This document shows positions 9,644 through 19,674 of a DNA stretch of 22,054 nucleotides, in pieces. The translations under genes were made by a program, and so were the position numbers. The stretch is from Neocallimastix lanati (nom. inval.). Its lineage: Eukaryota; Neocallimastigomycota; Neocallimastigomycetes; Neocallimastigales; Neocallimastigaceae. Within the stretch, counting starts at the first letter, position 1, and every line of letters begins with the position of its first letter. The notes under the pieces were generated by a model. It searched no databases and was not told where the DNA came from. It was given only the letters and a program-made list of their open reading frames with translations. The stretch spans positions 1 to 22,054 of the forward strand of contig JACVTC010000508.1 of NCBI GenBank assembly GCA_016946835.1, read 5' to 3'.

Positions 9644-9747
9644 GCTTGTAACCAGGGAAGATACTGCGCGTAAAACATCAAGTCTTAAGCGTCGGTCGTT
9701 AAAAATAACCAGATTTTTACCGCCGAAACGGACCTTTTGGAACAAAA
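9644..9747 (+). ncRNA. Candidate structured non-coding RNA (unknown family)
   Basis: A sharply bounded GC-balanced island sits in nearly pure A/T. It folds into three stems. A closing stem pairs TTGT+CCA (9646-9649, 9652-9654) with TGG+ACAA (9738-9740, 9742-9745). Hairpin 1 pairs CGCGTAA (9667-9673) with TTAAGCG (9685-9691), with one mismatch and an 11-nt loop. Hairpin 2 pairs 9693-9706 with 9713-9725 (12 pairs, one mismatch, one bulge) around the loop AACCAG. One pair in hairpin 2 is G-T, which pairs only as plus-strand RNA, so I favour plus. It shows no tRNA boxes and no clear match to snRNA, SRP, RNase P or box C/D features that I know. The minus strand has an open frame of about 40 codons containing FGGKNLVIFNDRRLRLDVL, with codons atypical for this genome. 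A protein relic therefore remains possible. Confidence 0.45.
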
Positions 9748-9825
9748 AAAATTGATTGAATTATTTTTTAAAAAAAAATTGAATTAACAAATAGCTAATA
9801 AATTTTTTATAAATATATTATTAAT

Positions 9826-9858
9826 TTCAATATGAAAAGACTAGCTTTTCTTATTGAA
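9826..9858. repeat. Strong short hairpin
   Basis: TTCAATA (9826-9832) and GAAAAG (9834-9839) pair with CTTTTC (9845-9850) and TATTGAA (9852-9858). That makes 13 pairs with a single T-T mismatch and the loop ACTAG. It lies 80 bp after the candidate ncRNA and is followed by an A-rich run. Confidence 0.6.
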
Positions 9859-12142
9859 GAAAAATAAAAAAAAAAATTTAACTATTTTGTTTTCAATTTT
9901 ATTATATTAAAGTAAAAAAAGAAGTTCTTCGAAACCTTTTTTTTTTTTCTTTGTCATCATTAACCAGAATGAATTGAAATTGAAAAAAAAATAATACATA
10001 TATAAATATATATATATATTTGGTTCAGAAGTTCAAATTTTATTAATTTATTAACCAGAATAAATTATAAAATTAAATTTTTGTTTTTATTTATAGTTTA
10101 TTTTTTATATTGTAATTAATAAAACTTTTTTTTTTAGTCTTTTTGTTTTACTATTGTTTAATTCTTTTTATAAAATTTTCTTTTGAAAAAGTTTTAATAC
10201 CATAGTATTAAGTATTATTATTAAATATTAAATAATTTTTTTTTCTCTTATTGAAAAAGTTTTTTTTTCCTTTTTCTTATTTTAACTTTCTTAAAAAGTT
10301 TGAACTTTTTCTCTTCTTTAATTTTGGTAATTTAAAAGTTATTTCATAAGTGTAATAAATACTTTTACTTTAGTTTCTTTTTTTTTATTGTGTTTCTGTT
10401 AATTTTACTATTTCTAATTTTTATTATTATAAAAAAAATGGCGATATAACTCTTCCTTTACCTAGTATACTATATTATATTATACTGTTATAATAATTTA
10501 TTGCTATAATTCTTTAATTTTCTAAATATTATAAAAATTTATCATTAACTATAGTATTAAAGAATTTTCTGTTCTTTTTTTTTTTTTTTCTAATGATTAA
10601 TAATAATCTATTATAAACTATATTAGCATTATAGTGAATTTTTGAAAAAAAAAAATTACTTATTTTCTATAACTTAATAGTAACTATAATAAATCCATTA
10701 CTATTATTTTTTTTCCTTTTTATTCTATATTAACACCTTTTTTGTTTTTTAACTAATAGGTAAATGAAGTTTTCTTTTTTTTTTTTTTATAAAATTTAAA
10801 AAGAAAATTGTAAAATATAACTAAACTAAAAAAAAATAAAACTTGGAATGAAATATATTTTGAGATATAAATAAAAAAAGAAAAAAAAAAAAGAATAAAA
10901 AAAAATACTAAGAAATAGGAAATAAAAAATTAAAAAATTATATATATTTTGTGACCTAGTTAATAACCATCCCCCCTAATTGATAATTATTTAACCATTT
11001 TTTTTTAAATAAAAAAATAAATAATTCTTTTTTTTTTTTTTCTTTTTCTTCTTCCTTATAATTTTTTTTTATTCTTTAAAGTTTTTTTCTTTTTTTTTTT
11101 TACTTTCTCAATCAACTTCACTCCATAAAGAGTTTCATTTTCTTTTATCAATATTTTTTTTAATTTTCCCATTATTAAACCTTCAAGGTTTATTATTATA
11201 AATAGAAAAAAAATAAATATATAATAATAAAATAATTGAAATAAATTTTACTAATAAAATTTATTCTTTTATTTATTATTTTATCATTCTTAAATTTATT
11301 TTTTTTCGTCTTTTTTTTTTTTTTTTTTTACTTTTTTAAAATATTCAATATTAAAAAGTATCTTTTTTTTATAAAAATATATTTAAGTTCTAAATTATAT
11401 TTAAACATTAAAAAAAATTATTTTTTATTGTTAAACTATATTAAATTATAAAAATATATATATTTTATCTTTCCCATATTAATATATAAAAAAAAGAAAA
11501 GTATATATATATTAAAATAAAAATTATTAACAAATATGAATTATTATTAAATTATTAAATAAAAAACGAAAAAATTTTTTAATATTAATTAAAATAAAAC
11601 TATATATATTATAATAAAATATATACTAAAAAAAAATAGAAAAAGGAGAGGTTTAAAAAAAAAGGAAACACTTTTTCCTTTTCTTAATACCCTACTCCCT
11701 TTCCTTTACTTTTTTTTCTTTTATATTATTTTTTAATAAAAAATTTTTTTATTTGAAAAAAAAATTCCCAAAGAAATTTTTGAGTATTTATATTTTTTTT
11801 TTTTTTTTATATTTTAATTTATTTTATATATTATCTTAATATTTCAAAAATAAAAGAAGAAAAAAAAAAAGTAAAAAAAGTTTGATTTCTATTATTATGG
11901 ACAGTTTTAATTTATACTTAATTTATTATATAGTAAAAATAGATTAAATAAAAAAAAGTTAAAAGGTAATAAAGAACAAAAGTATATTAATAAAAAAGAA
12001 TTGAGTAATATTATATATATAAATAATAATACATAATTGAATAATTGAATAATTAAATTTTCTATAATATATACATATATATTATATATTATATATATAT
12101 CATACCTAAATAAAATATATTAAAAAAATTTTAATTATTTTA
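9859..12142. other. Gene-poor spacer
   Basis: No supported gene. It contains A/T homopolymers, two copies of ttaaccagaatraatt (around 9960 and 10051), and an 11-bp inverted repeat (AATTCTTTAAT at 10508-10518, ATTAAAGAATT at 10556-10566). There are a few C-rich spots on the plus strand (10968-10977, 11690-11710). The region around 10430-10740 repeats TATAGT-like words without a clear unit. Confidence 0.6.
11056..11172 (-). CDS. Small hypothetical frame (38 aa), doubtful
   Basis: From ATG at 11172-11170 the minus strand encodes MGKLKKILIKEN, then ETLYGVKLIEKV, then a Lys-rich tail, to TAA at 11058-11056. The frame is also open upstream (NLEGLI before the Met). Residue use in the first 25 codons is more protein-like than neighbouring frames. 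A gtaaaa after the EK codons could be a splice donor, so this might be an exon. It has no recognised domain, no partner exons and no promoter evidence. Confidence 0.15.
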   Translation of the reverse strand: MGKLKKILIKENETLYGVKLIEKVKKKKKKTLKNKKKL

Positions 12143-12175
12143 TTTGGCATTCATGTATTCATAATGAATGCTAAA
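12143..12175. repeat. 12-bp stem hairpin
   Basis: TTTGGCATTCAT (12143-12154) pairs with ATGAATGCTAAA (12164-12175), including one G-T pair, around a 9-nt loop. The stem has more G/C than its surroundings. The G-T pair favours plus-strand RNA if it is transcribed. Confidence 0.6.
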
Positions 12176-12479
12176 AGACTATATTAAAATAAAAGTATTA
12201 AAGTTTTGTTTAATCCATTTATTAAATTATTCATATATAATAGTATATATATTAATAGTATTTATTTATTTATTAATTAATATAGCATTTCTATGAGGAT
12301 ATATTATGTAATAATATAAAATTATATATATATTTATAAAAGAAAGACTTTTATTTCATTTAATATTTATAGACATATTATGTATATTTATACATATATT
12401 TATAATAATATTTATTAATTATTTGTTTTTTCTTTTTAATTAATTTTTTTAATTTAACTTTTTATTTTGTAGATTAAAT
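12176..12479. other. AT-rich spacer, nothing specific
   Basis: TATA-rich simple sequence between two small inverted repeats. I see no gene, structured RNA or ordered repeat in it. Confidence 0.6.
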
Positions 12480-12523
12480 TTGAACTTTATTAATTATTTT
12501 TTATTTTAAATAAAAAAGTTCAA
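12480..12523. repeat. 9-bp inverted repeat
   Basis: TTGAACTTT (12480-12488) and AAAGTTCAA (12515-12523) are exact reverse complements, separated by 26 nt of A/T. A further AAAGTTCA follows near 12543. Confidence 0.55.
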
Positions 12524-13274
12524 TGATAAAAAAATAAAAAATAAAGTTCATAAAATGGATGATAGAAATAATCAAATAGAATGAATAGAAGATTTCCAAT
12601 TCTCTGTTCAAAAGTTTATTTATTATCATTTTTATTTTAAAATGTTAATAGTCCTATCTCTATTAACAATAATAATAATAATAATAATAATAATATGAAA
12701 TCTATGTATAAAATAATATGGATCATTTTTTATTTTTGATAATATTACATAATTATAAAATATTATTAAATAAATATAAAATAAATATAATATAATATAA
12801 ATATAAAATATAATATAATATAATATAATATAAAATAAATATAAAATAAAATATAATATAATATAATTAAATATAATTGAATATTATAAAATATTATAAA
12901 ATATTATAAAATATTTAAATAAATAGATTTAAATATGTTAAATAAATAAATAAATAAATATATAATTATAAAAAAAATTTTTTTTCTTTTTTCTTTTTTC
13001 TTTTTTAATATAAAGAAAATTTTTGAAATTAAATTAAATTCATTTAACCAATTTAATATAATGTATAATATATAATAATCTAATGTTATATAAATAAATA
13101 TTTTTTTTTTATTTTTTTTTTAGTCAATTTATTTAAACATGATTTAATATTATGGTTTATTTTTATGATAATGAAATTTGAATAATTAATAATGATATAT
13201 AATGATATCTAATTATGATATTAATAATAATACATAATAATTTATAATAATAACAATATATAATGATATATATT
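12524..13274. other. Gene-poor spacer with simple repeats
   Basis: Contains (AAT)n at 12666-12694 and a TATAA/AAATA pentamer-like zone at about 12775-12910 (units such as ataatataat and tattataaaa). There are AAAT runs near 12940 and TTTTCTTTTTTC tracts near 12980. No gene is visible. Confidence 0.6.
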
Positions 13275-13368
13275 AATAATAATTTATAATAATATATAAT
13301 AATAGTAATAATAATTTATAATAATATATAATAATAGTAATAATAATTTGTAATAATATATAAAAAAA
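13275..13368. repeat. Tandem repeat, 32-bp unit, about three copies
   Basis: The unit aatttataataatatataat plus aatagtaataat starts at 13281, 13313 and 13345. The third copy has aatttg for aattta and then decays. Confidence 0.75.
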
Positions 13369-15125
13369 ATGGTAATATTTAATAATACTATTATTAATAA
13401 TATTAATACTATATAATGATAATAATTAATAATATTAATATTAATAATAATATAAATGATAATAATTAATAAAACAATTATGATATTAATAATTAATAAT
13501 AATTATTAAATATATAATTATGATAATAGTGATGATAATAATTGAATTAATGATAATAATGAAAATATATAATTTTCATAACATGAAATCATATTTTGAA
13601 TATTGATAGAAGAAGTGATAAATGATAATGTTTGAATGAACAAAATGATAAAAAGTAATATCGTTATTGAGTAAGTTTATAATTAAAAAGTTGAAAATTA
13701 AAATATTTTAACAGTTCTTCTCTTATTAATTAAAATAGAAATATAAAAATAAAAAATAAAAATAATATTATATATATATATTATATATATTTGTATATAA
13801 TAAATTATAATTTTTATTTAGAACTTTTATTAAAATTAAAAATGGTAAAATAAATAGATATAAATGAAAAGATAAATAAAAAAAAAACAATAAATAAAAT
13901 AATATAATATCATATCATATAAAATAAAATAAAAAAGAAACAAAAAAAAAAAATAGGAAACATTTATCCTGTAATAGCAATAAATATTGTAAAAAGCTTT
14001 CTTTTTTTACTTTTTATTATTACTACTTCAATGATATTTCATATGACCATGTTTAATTGTAAAATTGGAAAAAAAAGTTTCTATTTTATAGGTTCCATTT
14101 CAAAAAAAAAAGAAAAAAAAAGTTTATATTTCCAAATATTCCCAATAAATAAATATAAAAAGTTTTTATTTATTTATTTATTTATCATTTATTTTATTAT
14201 TAATTAATATTTTATATGTCATCATTTAATATTTATCAATATATATGTCATTATATGTTATTATTTTATAATAATTAATATTAATTTATTATTTACTACT
14301 ATTACTATTTATTATTATATGTTATTATATGTTATTATATCATATGATATATCATACAATATATATTAAAAAAAATTTTTTTTTTTTGATCTTTCTGACC
14401 GGACGGAAAGAAGAATGATTGAAAAAAAAAAACGGCAAACTTTTTTTTTATTTATTTAAAAATAGTGTATTATATATATTTATTTATTATATTTATTTAA
14501 TTTAATTTTTTTTATTATTTATAATTATATCTTTTAAACTTTTATTTTATTTTTTATAATAATATTAAATGATTTTTTATTTTTTTTTTTTATTCATTAC
14601 TTTCCATAAATGAACTTTAATTTTTCACGAGACTGACTGCTTAAATTAAAAATTTTTTTTCTTTTTTGTTTTAATTTTTTTTTTGGTTCATTTATTATTA
14701 TTGTTGTTGTTATGTATAAATAAAATTAATAATAATATAAACTTTATTTTATACTAATTTTCTTTTTTTTGGCTAAAATTTAAATATTTTCTTATTTTTT
14801 TTTAATTTTAATTTATATATGAATAAATAAATTAATAAATAAACTTTTAATTATAAATTAAATTTACATTAAATTCAAATAATAAAAAATAAAAATTGGT
14901 AATAAAAAAAAGTTAATAATAATAATTATAATTTATAAATATATTAACATATAAAAATACAAAAAAACATTAATATTTGTATAATATATATTTATATATT
15001 TATAATAATTTATTAAATAATAAGTAAATAAATAAAATAATGAATAAACTTTTTGTTTTTTAATATTTTTTTATTTTACTACTTAATTATTATTTATTAT
15101 TTAATTATTTATTATTTATTTATTT
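13369..15125. other. Gene-poor spacer with isolated GC spots
   Basis: Mostly TAATAA/TTATTA simple sequence. Slightly more complex stretches at about 13570-13700 and 13960-14090 give no frame longer than a few dozen codons. It contains the GC-bearing hairpin at 14391-14410 and a short spot cacgagactgactgc near 14627-14641. No gene is supported. Confidence 0.6.
14391..14410. repeat. GC-bearing hairpin in AT desert
   Basis: CTTTCTG (14391-14397) pairs with CGGAAAG (14404-14410) around ACCGGA, with one G-T pair. The 18 central bases form an imperfect palindrome around CCGG. It is one of very few CG-containing spots in several kilobases. Confidence 0.55.
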
Positions 15126-15260
15126 ATTTTTTATTATTTATTATTTATTATTTATTATTTATTATTTATTATTTATTATTTATTATTTATTATTTATTAT
15201 TTATTATTTAATTATTTAATTATTTAATTATCTATTATTTATTATTTATTATTTATTATT
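15126..15260. repeat. 7-bp minisatellite (ATTATTT)n, shorter array
   Basis: Tandem ATTATTT units with a variant block (taattattt) around 15208-15235 and a single C (tctatta) near 15231. It has the same unit as the larger array at 18721-19047. Confidence 0.85.
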
Positions 15261-15744
15261 AATTGCCTCTAATTAAATGATGATGCCTGTGACGTTACTA
15301 AATTTATTTAGTATTATGAGTAATTTATTATTTTATTTTATATATATATCAATATTTCATATTTTATTTTCCCATATATTCCTTAGGAAATTTTTTAATC
15401 GTTTTTTTTTTTATTTTATTTTTATTTTTTTAGAAAATAACTATTCTTTTATTAACTATTTTTATTATTTAATTTTATATTTTTAATGATTCCTTATTTT
15501 TATATTTATTTGGCGTTTATTTAGATCTATTAAATTTAATATTAAAAATATTTAAACAAAAAAAAAAAAGTATATATCATATAAGCAAATATATCATAAC
15601 TCATATTTAAAATAATAATAATAATAGATTATATATACAAATATTAAAATGTAGATTAATAAAAAAAATAATACAAATTAAATAAAATAAAGAGAAAAAA
15701 TTTGATATTTGATATTTTTTTTTACATCTTAAGTAATATAATTC

Positions 15745-15775
<31 letters not shown>

Positions 15776-16302
15776 TTATTCATAATAAATAATTATTCTT
15801 TGATTAAAAGAAATTATAAATCAAAAATACTAAATAAAAAAAATAATAATAATAACGCCTTCAATAGTAATATGTTTATAAATGATTAATGATTAATAAT
15901 GATTAATAATGATTAATAAGTATTAAATAATAATTAATGATTAATGATAATTAAAAATTTAAATATTGAATAAGAAAAAAAATTTTTTTATTTTGAATAA
16001 TTTTAACTTATAAAAAAAAAAAAAAAAAAAGTTAAAATATTATTTTTATATTTATCAATGAAAGTTATAAATAAAATAAAATAAAAAAAAATGAATGAAT
16101 ATTAAAAAATAAAATAGCTTTAAAACAAATAAAAGTTAAACTGTATAAAAAAAAATTAAATAAAAAAATATAAAGTATGTTATAATATTTTAAATCTTTC
16201 ATAATATAAAGGTTAATACTATTCAAAAAATGGTTTTTTTTTTTTTTTATTAATTATAAAAACTTAATTGATATTATTACATAAATAAAAATACAAAAAA
16301 AA
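15261..16302. other. Gene-poor spacer with one complex patch
   Basis: At 15262-15320 there is a higher-complexity patch (gcctctaattaaatgatgat, cctgtgacgttac) followed by the palindrome TACTAAAT-tt-ATTTAGTA (15296-15313). The 69-codon frame starting at 15277 becomes a Phe/Ile-rich reading of T tracts and is not supported as a gene. The rest is A/T sequence with TGATTAATAA units near 15885-15925. Confidence 0.55.
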
Positions 16303-16352
16303 AATTAGCCGTTTTATAAATTTATAACAGTATATAGAGGAATTAGCCGTTT
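16303..16352. repeat. 12-bp direct repeat AATTAGCCGTTT, 38-bp spacing
   Basis: Exact copies at 16303-16314 and 16341-16352. The word contains AGCCG, rare in this region, so chance is less likely than for A/T words. Each copy is followed by a similar ttataa-rich tail. Confidence 0.7.
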
Positions 16353-16392
16353 CCTAAGTTATAATAATCTCAAGAGTATTGTTTATAATTAT

Positions 16393-16440
16393 TTATAATG
16401 AAATATTAATAATAATATTAATAATAATATTTCATTATAA
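16393..16440. repeat. Palindrome with 16-bp perfect arms
   Basis: TTATAATGAAATATTA (16393-16408) and TAATATTTCATTATAA (16425-16440) are exact reverse complements with a 16-nt loop that is itself AAT/ATT-rich. It would form a cruciform or RNA hairpin. Confidence 0.8.
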
Positions 16441-16472
16441 TATGTATTATTAATATGATTTATTAACATTTA

Positions 16473-16512
16473 TTTACATTACGTAAAAATGTAGAACTAC
16501 ATTTAATGTAAA
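16473..16512. repeat. Nested inverted repeat
   Basis: Outer arms TTTACATT (16473-16480) and AATGTAAA (16505-16512) enclose an inner hairpin ATGTAG-aa-CTACAT (16489-16502). An ACGT palindrome sits between the arms. Confidence 0.7.
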
Positions 16513-16991
16513 TGTATATCTATCTATTAACAAATTTAATGATACAGGCTTCAACAACTACTTTTACTATAAAACATAAAAATAGAGCAATATTAAAATA
16601 TATACTATATAGAAGTATAAAAATGTATAGTATAAATATAAAATATAAAATTAAAAAAAAAGATTAACAATATTATTATTGTTTTTTTTTTTTTTTTATA
16701 GCACTCAATTTAAAATTATTAAAATTTCATGATCAAATTCATTTAATATATTTAATATTTCTTATTTAATATATTATTATTATTTTATATTATATTTCAT
16801 TATATTCTATTATTTATTCATATTATATTACAGTAAATTCTATTATGTAAAAATTAGACATAGTCATTTTATTTCATAATATATTATAATCAAATGATAA
16901 TATATCCATAAATTAAATTATGATCAAAAAAAAATATAAACAATTTAAATTAAAAGAAAAAAAAATTAAAATAATAAAAACAAAATATAGA
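16513..16991. other. AT-rich spacer, nothing specific
   Basis: A short more complex stretch at 16540-16575 (gatacaggcttcaacaac) has no frame or fold that I can support. The rest is A/T simple sequence. Confidence 0.55.
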
Positions 16992-17089
16992 GTAAATAAT
17001 AAAAGAGTATTAATTAATAAATAATAAATAATAATAAATTGTAAATAATAAAAGAGTATTGATTAATAAATAATAAATAATAATAAATA
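16992..17089. repeat. Tandem duplication, 49-bp unit, two copies
   Basis: Both copies begin gtaaataataaaagagtatt. Copies at 16992-17040 and 17041-17089 differ at two positions, including a/g after gagtatt. Confidence 0.85.
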
Positions 17090-18131
17090 ATATTTAATAT
17101 TTAATACTTAATATTTATAAAAATTTCTATTAATAATATAAATATATATTAATATTATTTTTTGTTTTTTTGTTTTTTGTTTTTTGTTTATTTGTTTGTT
17201 TATTTGTTTCTTTCCTTATTTATATCAATAAAAAAGTTTTTTTTAATTCATTTCATCATGAGATTTTACTTTTTAATATGAATAAATGTAATAAAATAAA
17301 TAAATAAATTAATAAATAAATAAATAAATAAATTTACAGTTATTTTTTAATTTAAATTTAATTTAAAAAAAATGGAAAATTTTTGTTTATAGTTTTTTAA
17401 GTTTTTTTTAGAATATTCTAAATTCTAAAAACAAAAAAAGAATTTTAAAATAAAAAAAATTTTTATTTTTTATTTTTATTTTATTTTTTATTTTTATTTT
17501 TTATTTAGGCTAAGAATAAAATTCAATTATAATTGTTATTTATTATTATTAAAATAATTATTTATTATTAAAAAAAAATATTAATTATAAAAAAAAAATA
17601 ATAATAACAAATAAAGCGAAAAAGATAGAAACTATTTTTTTTCTTTTTTCTTCTTTTTTATTTTTATAATAATTATAAATAAAAATAAAAATAAAGAAAA
17701 AACAAAGCAATATAATAAATTACTAATTAATAAATAATAAATAAATAAATAATAAATAAAAAAAAAAAGGCAATTTTTTATTAAAAAAAAAATAAAGTAA
17801 AAAGAGAAAAAAAAAAAAAAAAGTTTTATGAATTGTTGATAAAAAAATTTTTCTTTTTATTTCTTTTTATTTCTTTTTGTTTCTTTTTATTTCTTTTTAT
17901 TTCTACTCCACTTTTTATTTATTTTTTTTTTTTTTAAATTTTTTTTTTATTTTAAATTTAATTTATTTTCTATTTTTTGTTAAGTTTTTTCTTATTCTTT
18001 TTAGCCATTTCTCAACTTTTTTTTTATTTCTTTTTCTTTTTTCTCTTTTTTTTTTTAAAAAAAAAAAAAAGAATAAAAATGTATTTAAAATTTAAATTAA
18101 TATAATTAATATACTTAATTTTAATTAATAG
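17090..18131. other. Gene-poor spacer with simple sequence
   Basis: Contains TTTTTTG/TTTG units (17160-17212), AAAT units (17295-17333), TTTTTATTTTTA units (17460-17505), and a TTTCTTTTTA series (about 17850-17905). The 72-codon frame at 17877-18095 is a Phe/Leu reading of T tracts ending in an A run. No gene is supported. Confidence 0.6.
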
Positions 18132-18186
18132 TAGTCAGTACAACAGCAGCAGTAATCAGCATTTCTCATGAAATGAATGATGACTA
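18132..18186. other. Small island with nested stems
   Basis: TAGTCA (18132-18137) and TGACTA (18181-18186) are exact complements enclosing a CAG-rich stretch (acaacagcagcagtaatcag) and a hairpin CATTTC-tcat-GAAATG (18160-18175). The composition contrasts with the flanks. It could be a small RNA, or a leftover of CAG/CAA-repeat coding sequence. Confidence 0.35.
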
Positions 18187-18287
18187 ATGATGATTATTTT
18201 ATATATTTTATATATATATTTTACAATGTATGAATGTATATACTTAATAAAGAATTTGTGAGTCTTTTCTATATATTCTATATTACT

Positions 18288-18288
<1 letters not shown>

Positions 18289-18324
<36 letters not shown>
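18289..18324. repeat. 36-bp perfect palindrome of (AAT)n/(ATT)n
   Basis: Six AAT units run directly into six ATT units, centred on AATATT, with 18-bp perfect arms and no loop. Confidence 0.85.
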
Positions 18325-18720
18325 TATTTATTATTTATTACTATTAATAGAAGTATTATTATTAATAGTAGGATTATTAATAATATGATTAATACATTTT
18401 TTTTTTTTTTTTTACTTTTTATAGGCATAAATATAAAGAGGAGAGGGGTAAAAAAAAAAAGTATTTATAAGGAAAATAAAAAAGATGAATTAAATTATAT
18501 TATTAATATATTATTAATACATAATTATATACATAATTAAAAATTGTTTATTTTTTATTTTTTTTCCTTTTTCCTTTTTCCTTATTTATTCCTTTCAATC
18601 AATTGCTAAAATAATATTAATAATACTAATTTTATTCAATTATTTATTAATAAATAGTCTTTTTATTCTTTTAAGTATTTATTATTTATTATTATTTAAT
18701 TATTCATTATTTTATTAATT
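18325..18720. other. AT-rich spacer, nothing specific
   Basis: TTATTA-type sequence with short purine patches (gaggagaggggtaaaaa near 18439-18455) and a TTTTTCC series near 18560. No gene or fold is supported. Confidence 0.6.
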
Positions 18721-19047
18721 ATTATTTATTATTTATTATTTATTATTTATTATTTATTATTTATTATTTATTATTTATTATTTATTATTTATTATTTATT
18801 ATTTATTATTTATTATTATTTATTATTTATTATTTATTATTTATTATTTATTATTTATTATTTATTATTTATTATTTATTATTTATTATTTATTATTTAT
18901 TATTTATTATTTATTATTTATTATTTATTATTTATTATTTATTATTTATTATTTATTATTTATTATTTATTATTTATTATTTATTATTTATTATTTATTA
19001 TTTATTATTTATTATTTATTATTTATTATTTATTATTTATTATTTAT
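18721..19047. repeat. 7-bp minisatellite (ATTATTT)n, about 45 copies
   Basis: An almost unbroken heptamer array. The only clear phase break is an extra ATT near 18815. The homogeneity suggests recent expansion or active homogenisation. Confidence 0.92.
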
Positions 19048-19674
19048 TTAATTTTTATCCATTTTTTTTATTAAAATTAATATTTAAAAACACTGCATAA
19101 AGTTTCTTCTCCATGCTTTTTTAATAATAAAATAATAAAAAAAACTTTATATATGGATATACTCAAATATATATATATATATATATATCATTTATATTTA
19201 TATTTATATATTAGAAATAAATATAATTTAAAGTAATAATAATATATTATAATAATAATAATATTAAAACTTTACTGAATAAATACAAGTTTTTTTTTAT
19301 TATTATTATGATTATAATGATTATATGTTATATATTAATATTATATATAAATATTAGGCTTAATGGGCTAAAGTAATTTTCCTCTTTTTTTTTTTTTTAT
19401 TTAATACTCATTATGCATGGATAATCAAAAATACCAAAAATAGAAATAGAAATCATAAAAGATAAATAAAAAAAAAATAGAAATTAAAATTTTTTTTTTT
19501 TTTTTGCTGTTGTTGGTTATTTGTTGGTTTAATTTAGTATTGCTTAATTATTCATTCAAACAATATTATATGTTGTATATTCTTTAATTATTTATTATTC
19601 AATAATTTATTATTCAATTATTTATTATTCAATTATTTAATTATTTATTATTTATTATTCAATTATTTATTATT
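19048..19674. other. AT-rich spacer
   Basis: Contains an (AT)n run (about 19170-19188), a short patch ttaggcttaatgggctaaag near 19356-19375, and GTTGTTGGTTATTTGTTGG near 19508-19527. From about 19585, repeats of ttattattcaatta lead into the higher-order repeat. No gene is visible. Confidence 0.55.

Noticed and set aside
9644-9747. Partial likeness to U1 (cagggaagatac) and U2 (ccttttgg) snRNA words.
   Set aside because: The U1 5' end (ATACTTACCTG), Sm site context and stem order are missing; the U2 branch-point region is also absent. Short words only.
15277-15486. 69-codon plus frame starting MMMPVTLLNLFS.
   Set aside because: Only the first dozen codons lie in a complex patch; the rest is Phe/Ile/Tyr from T-rich simple sequence.
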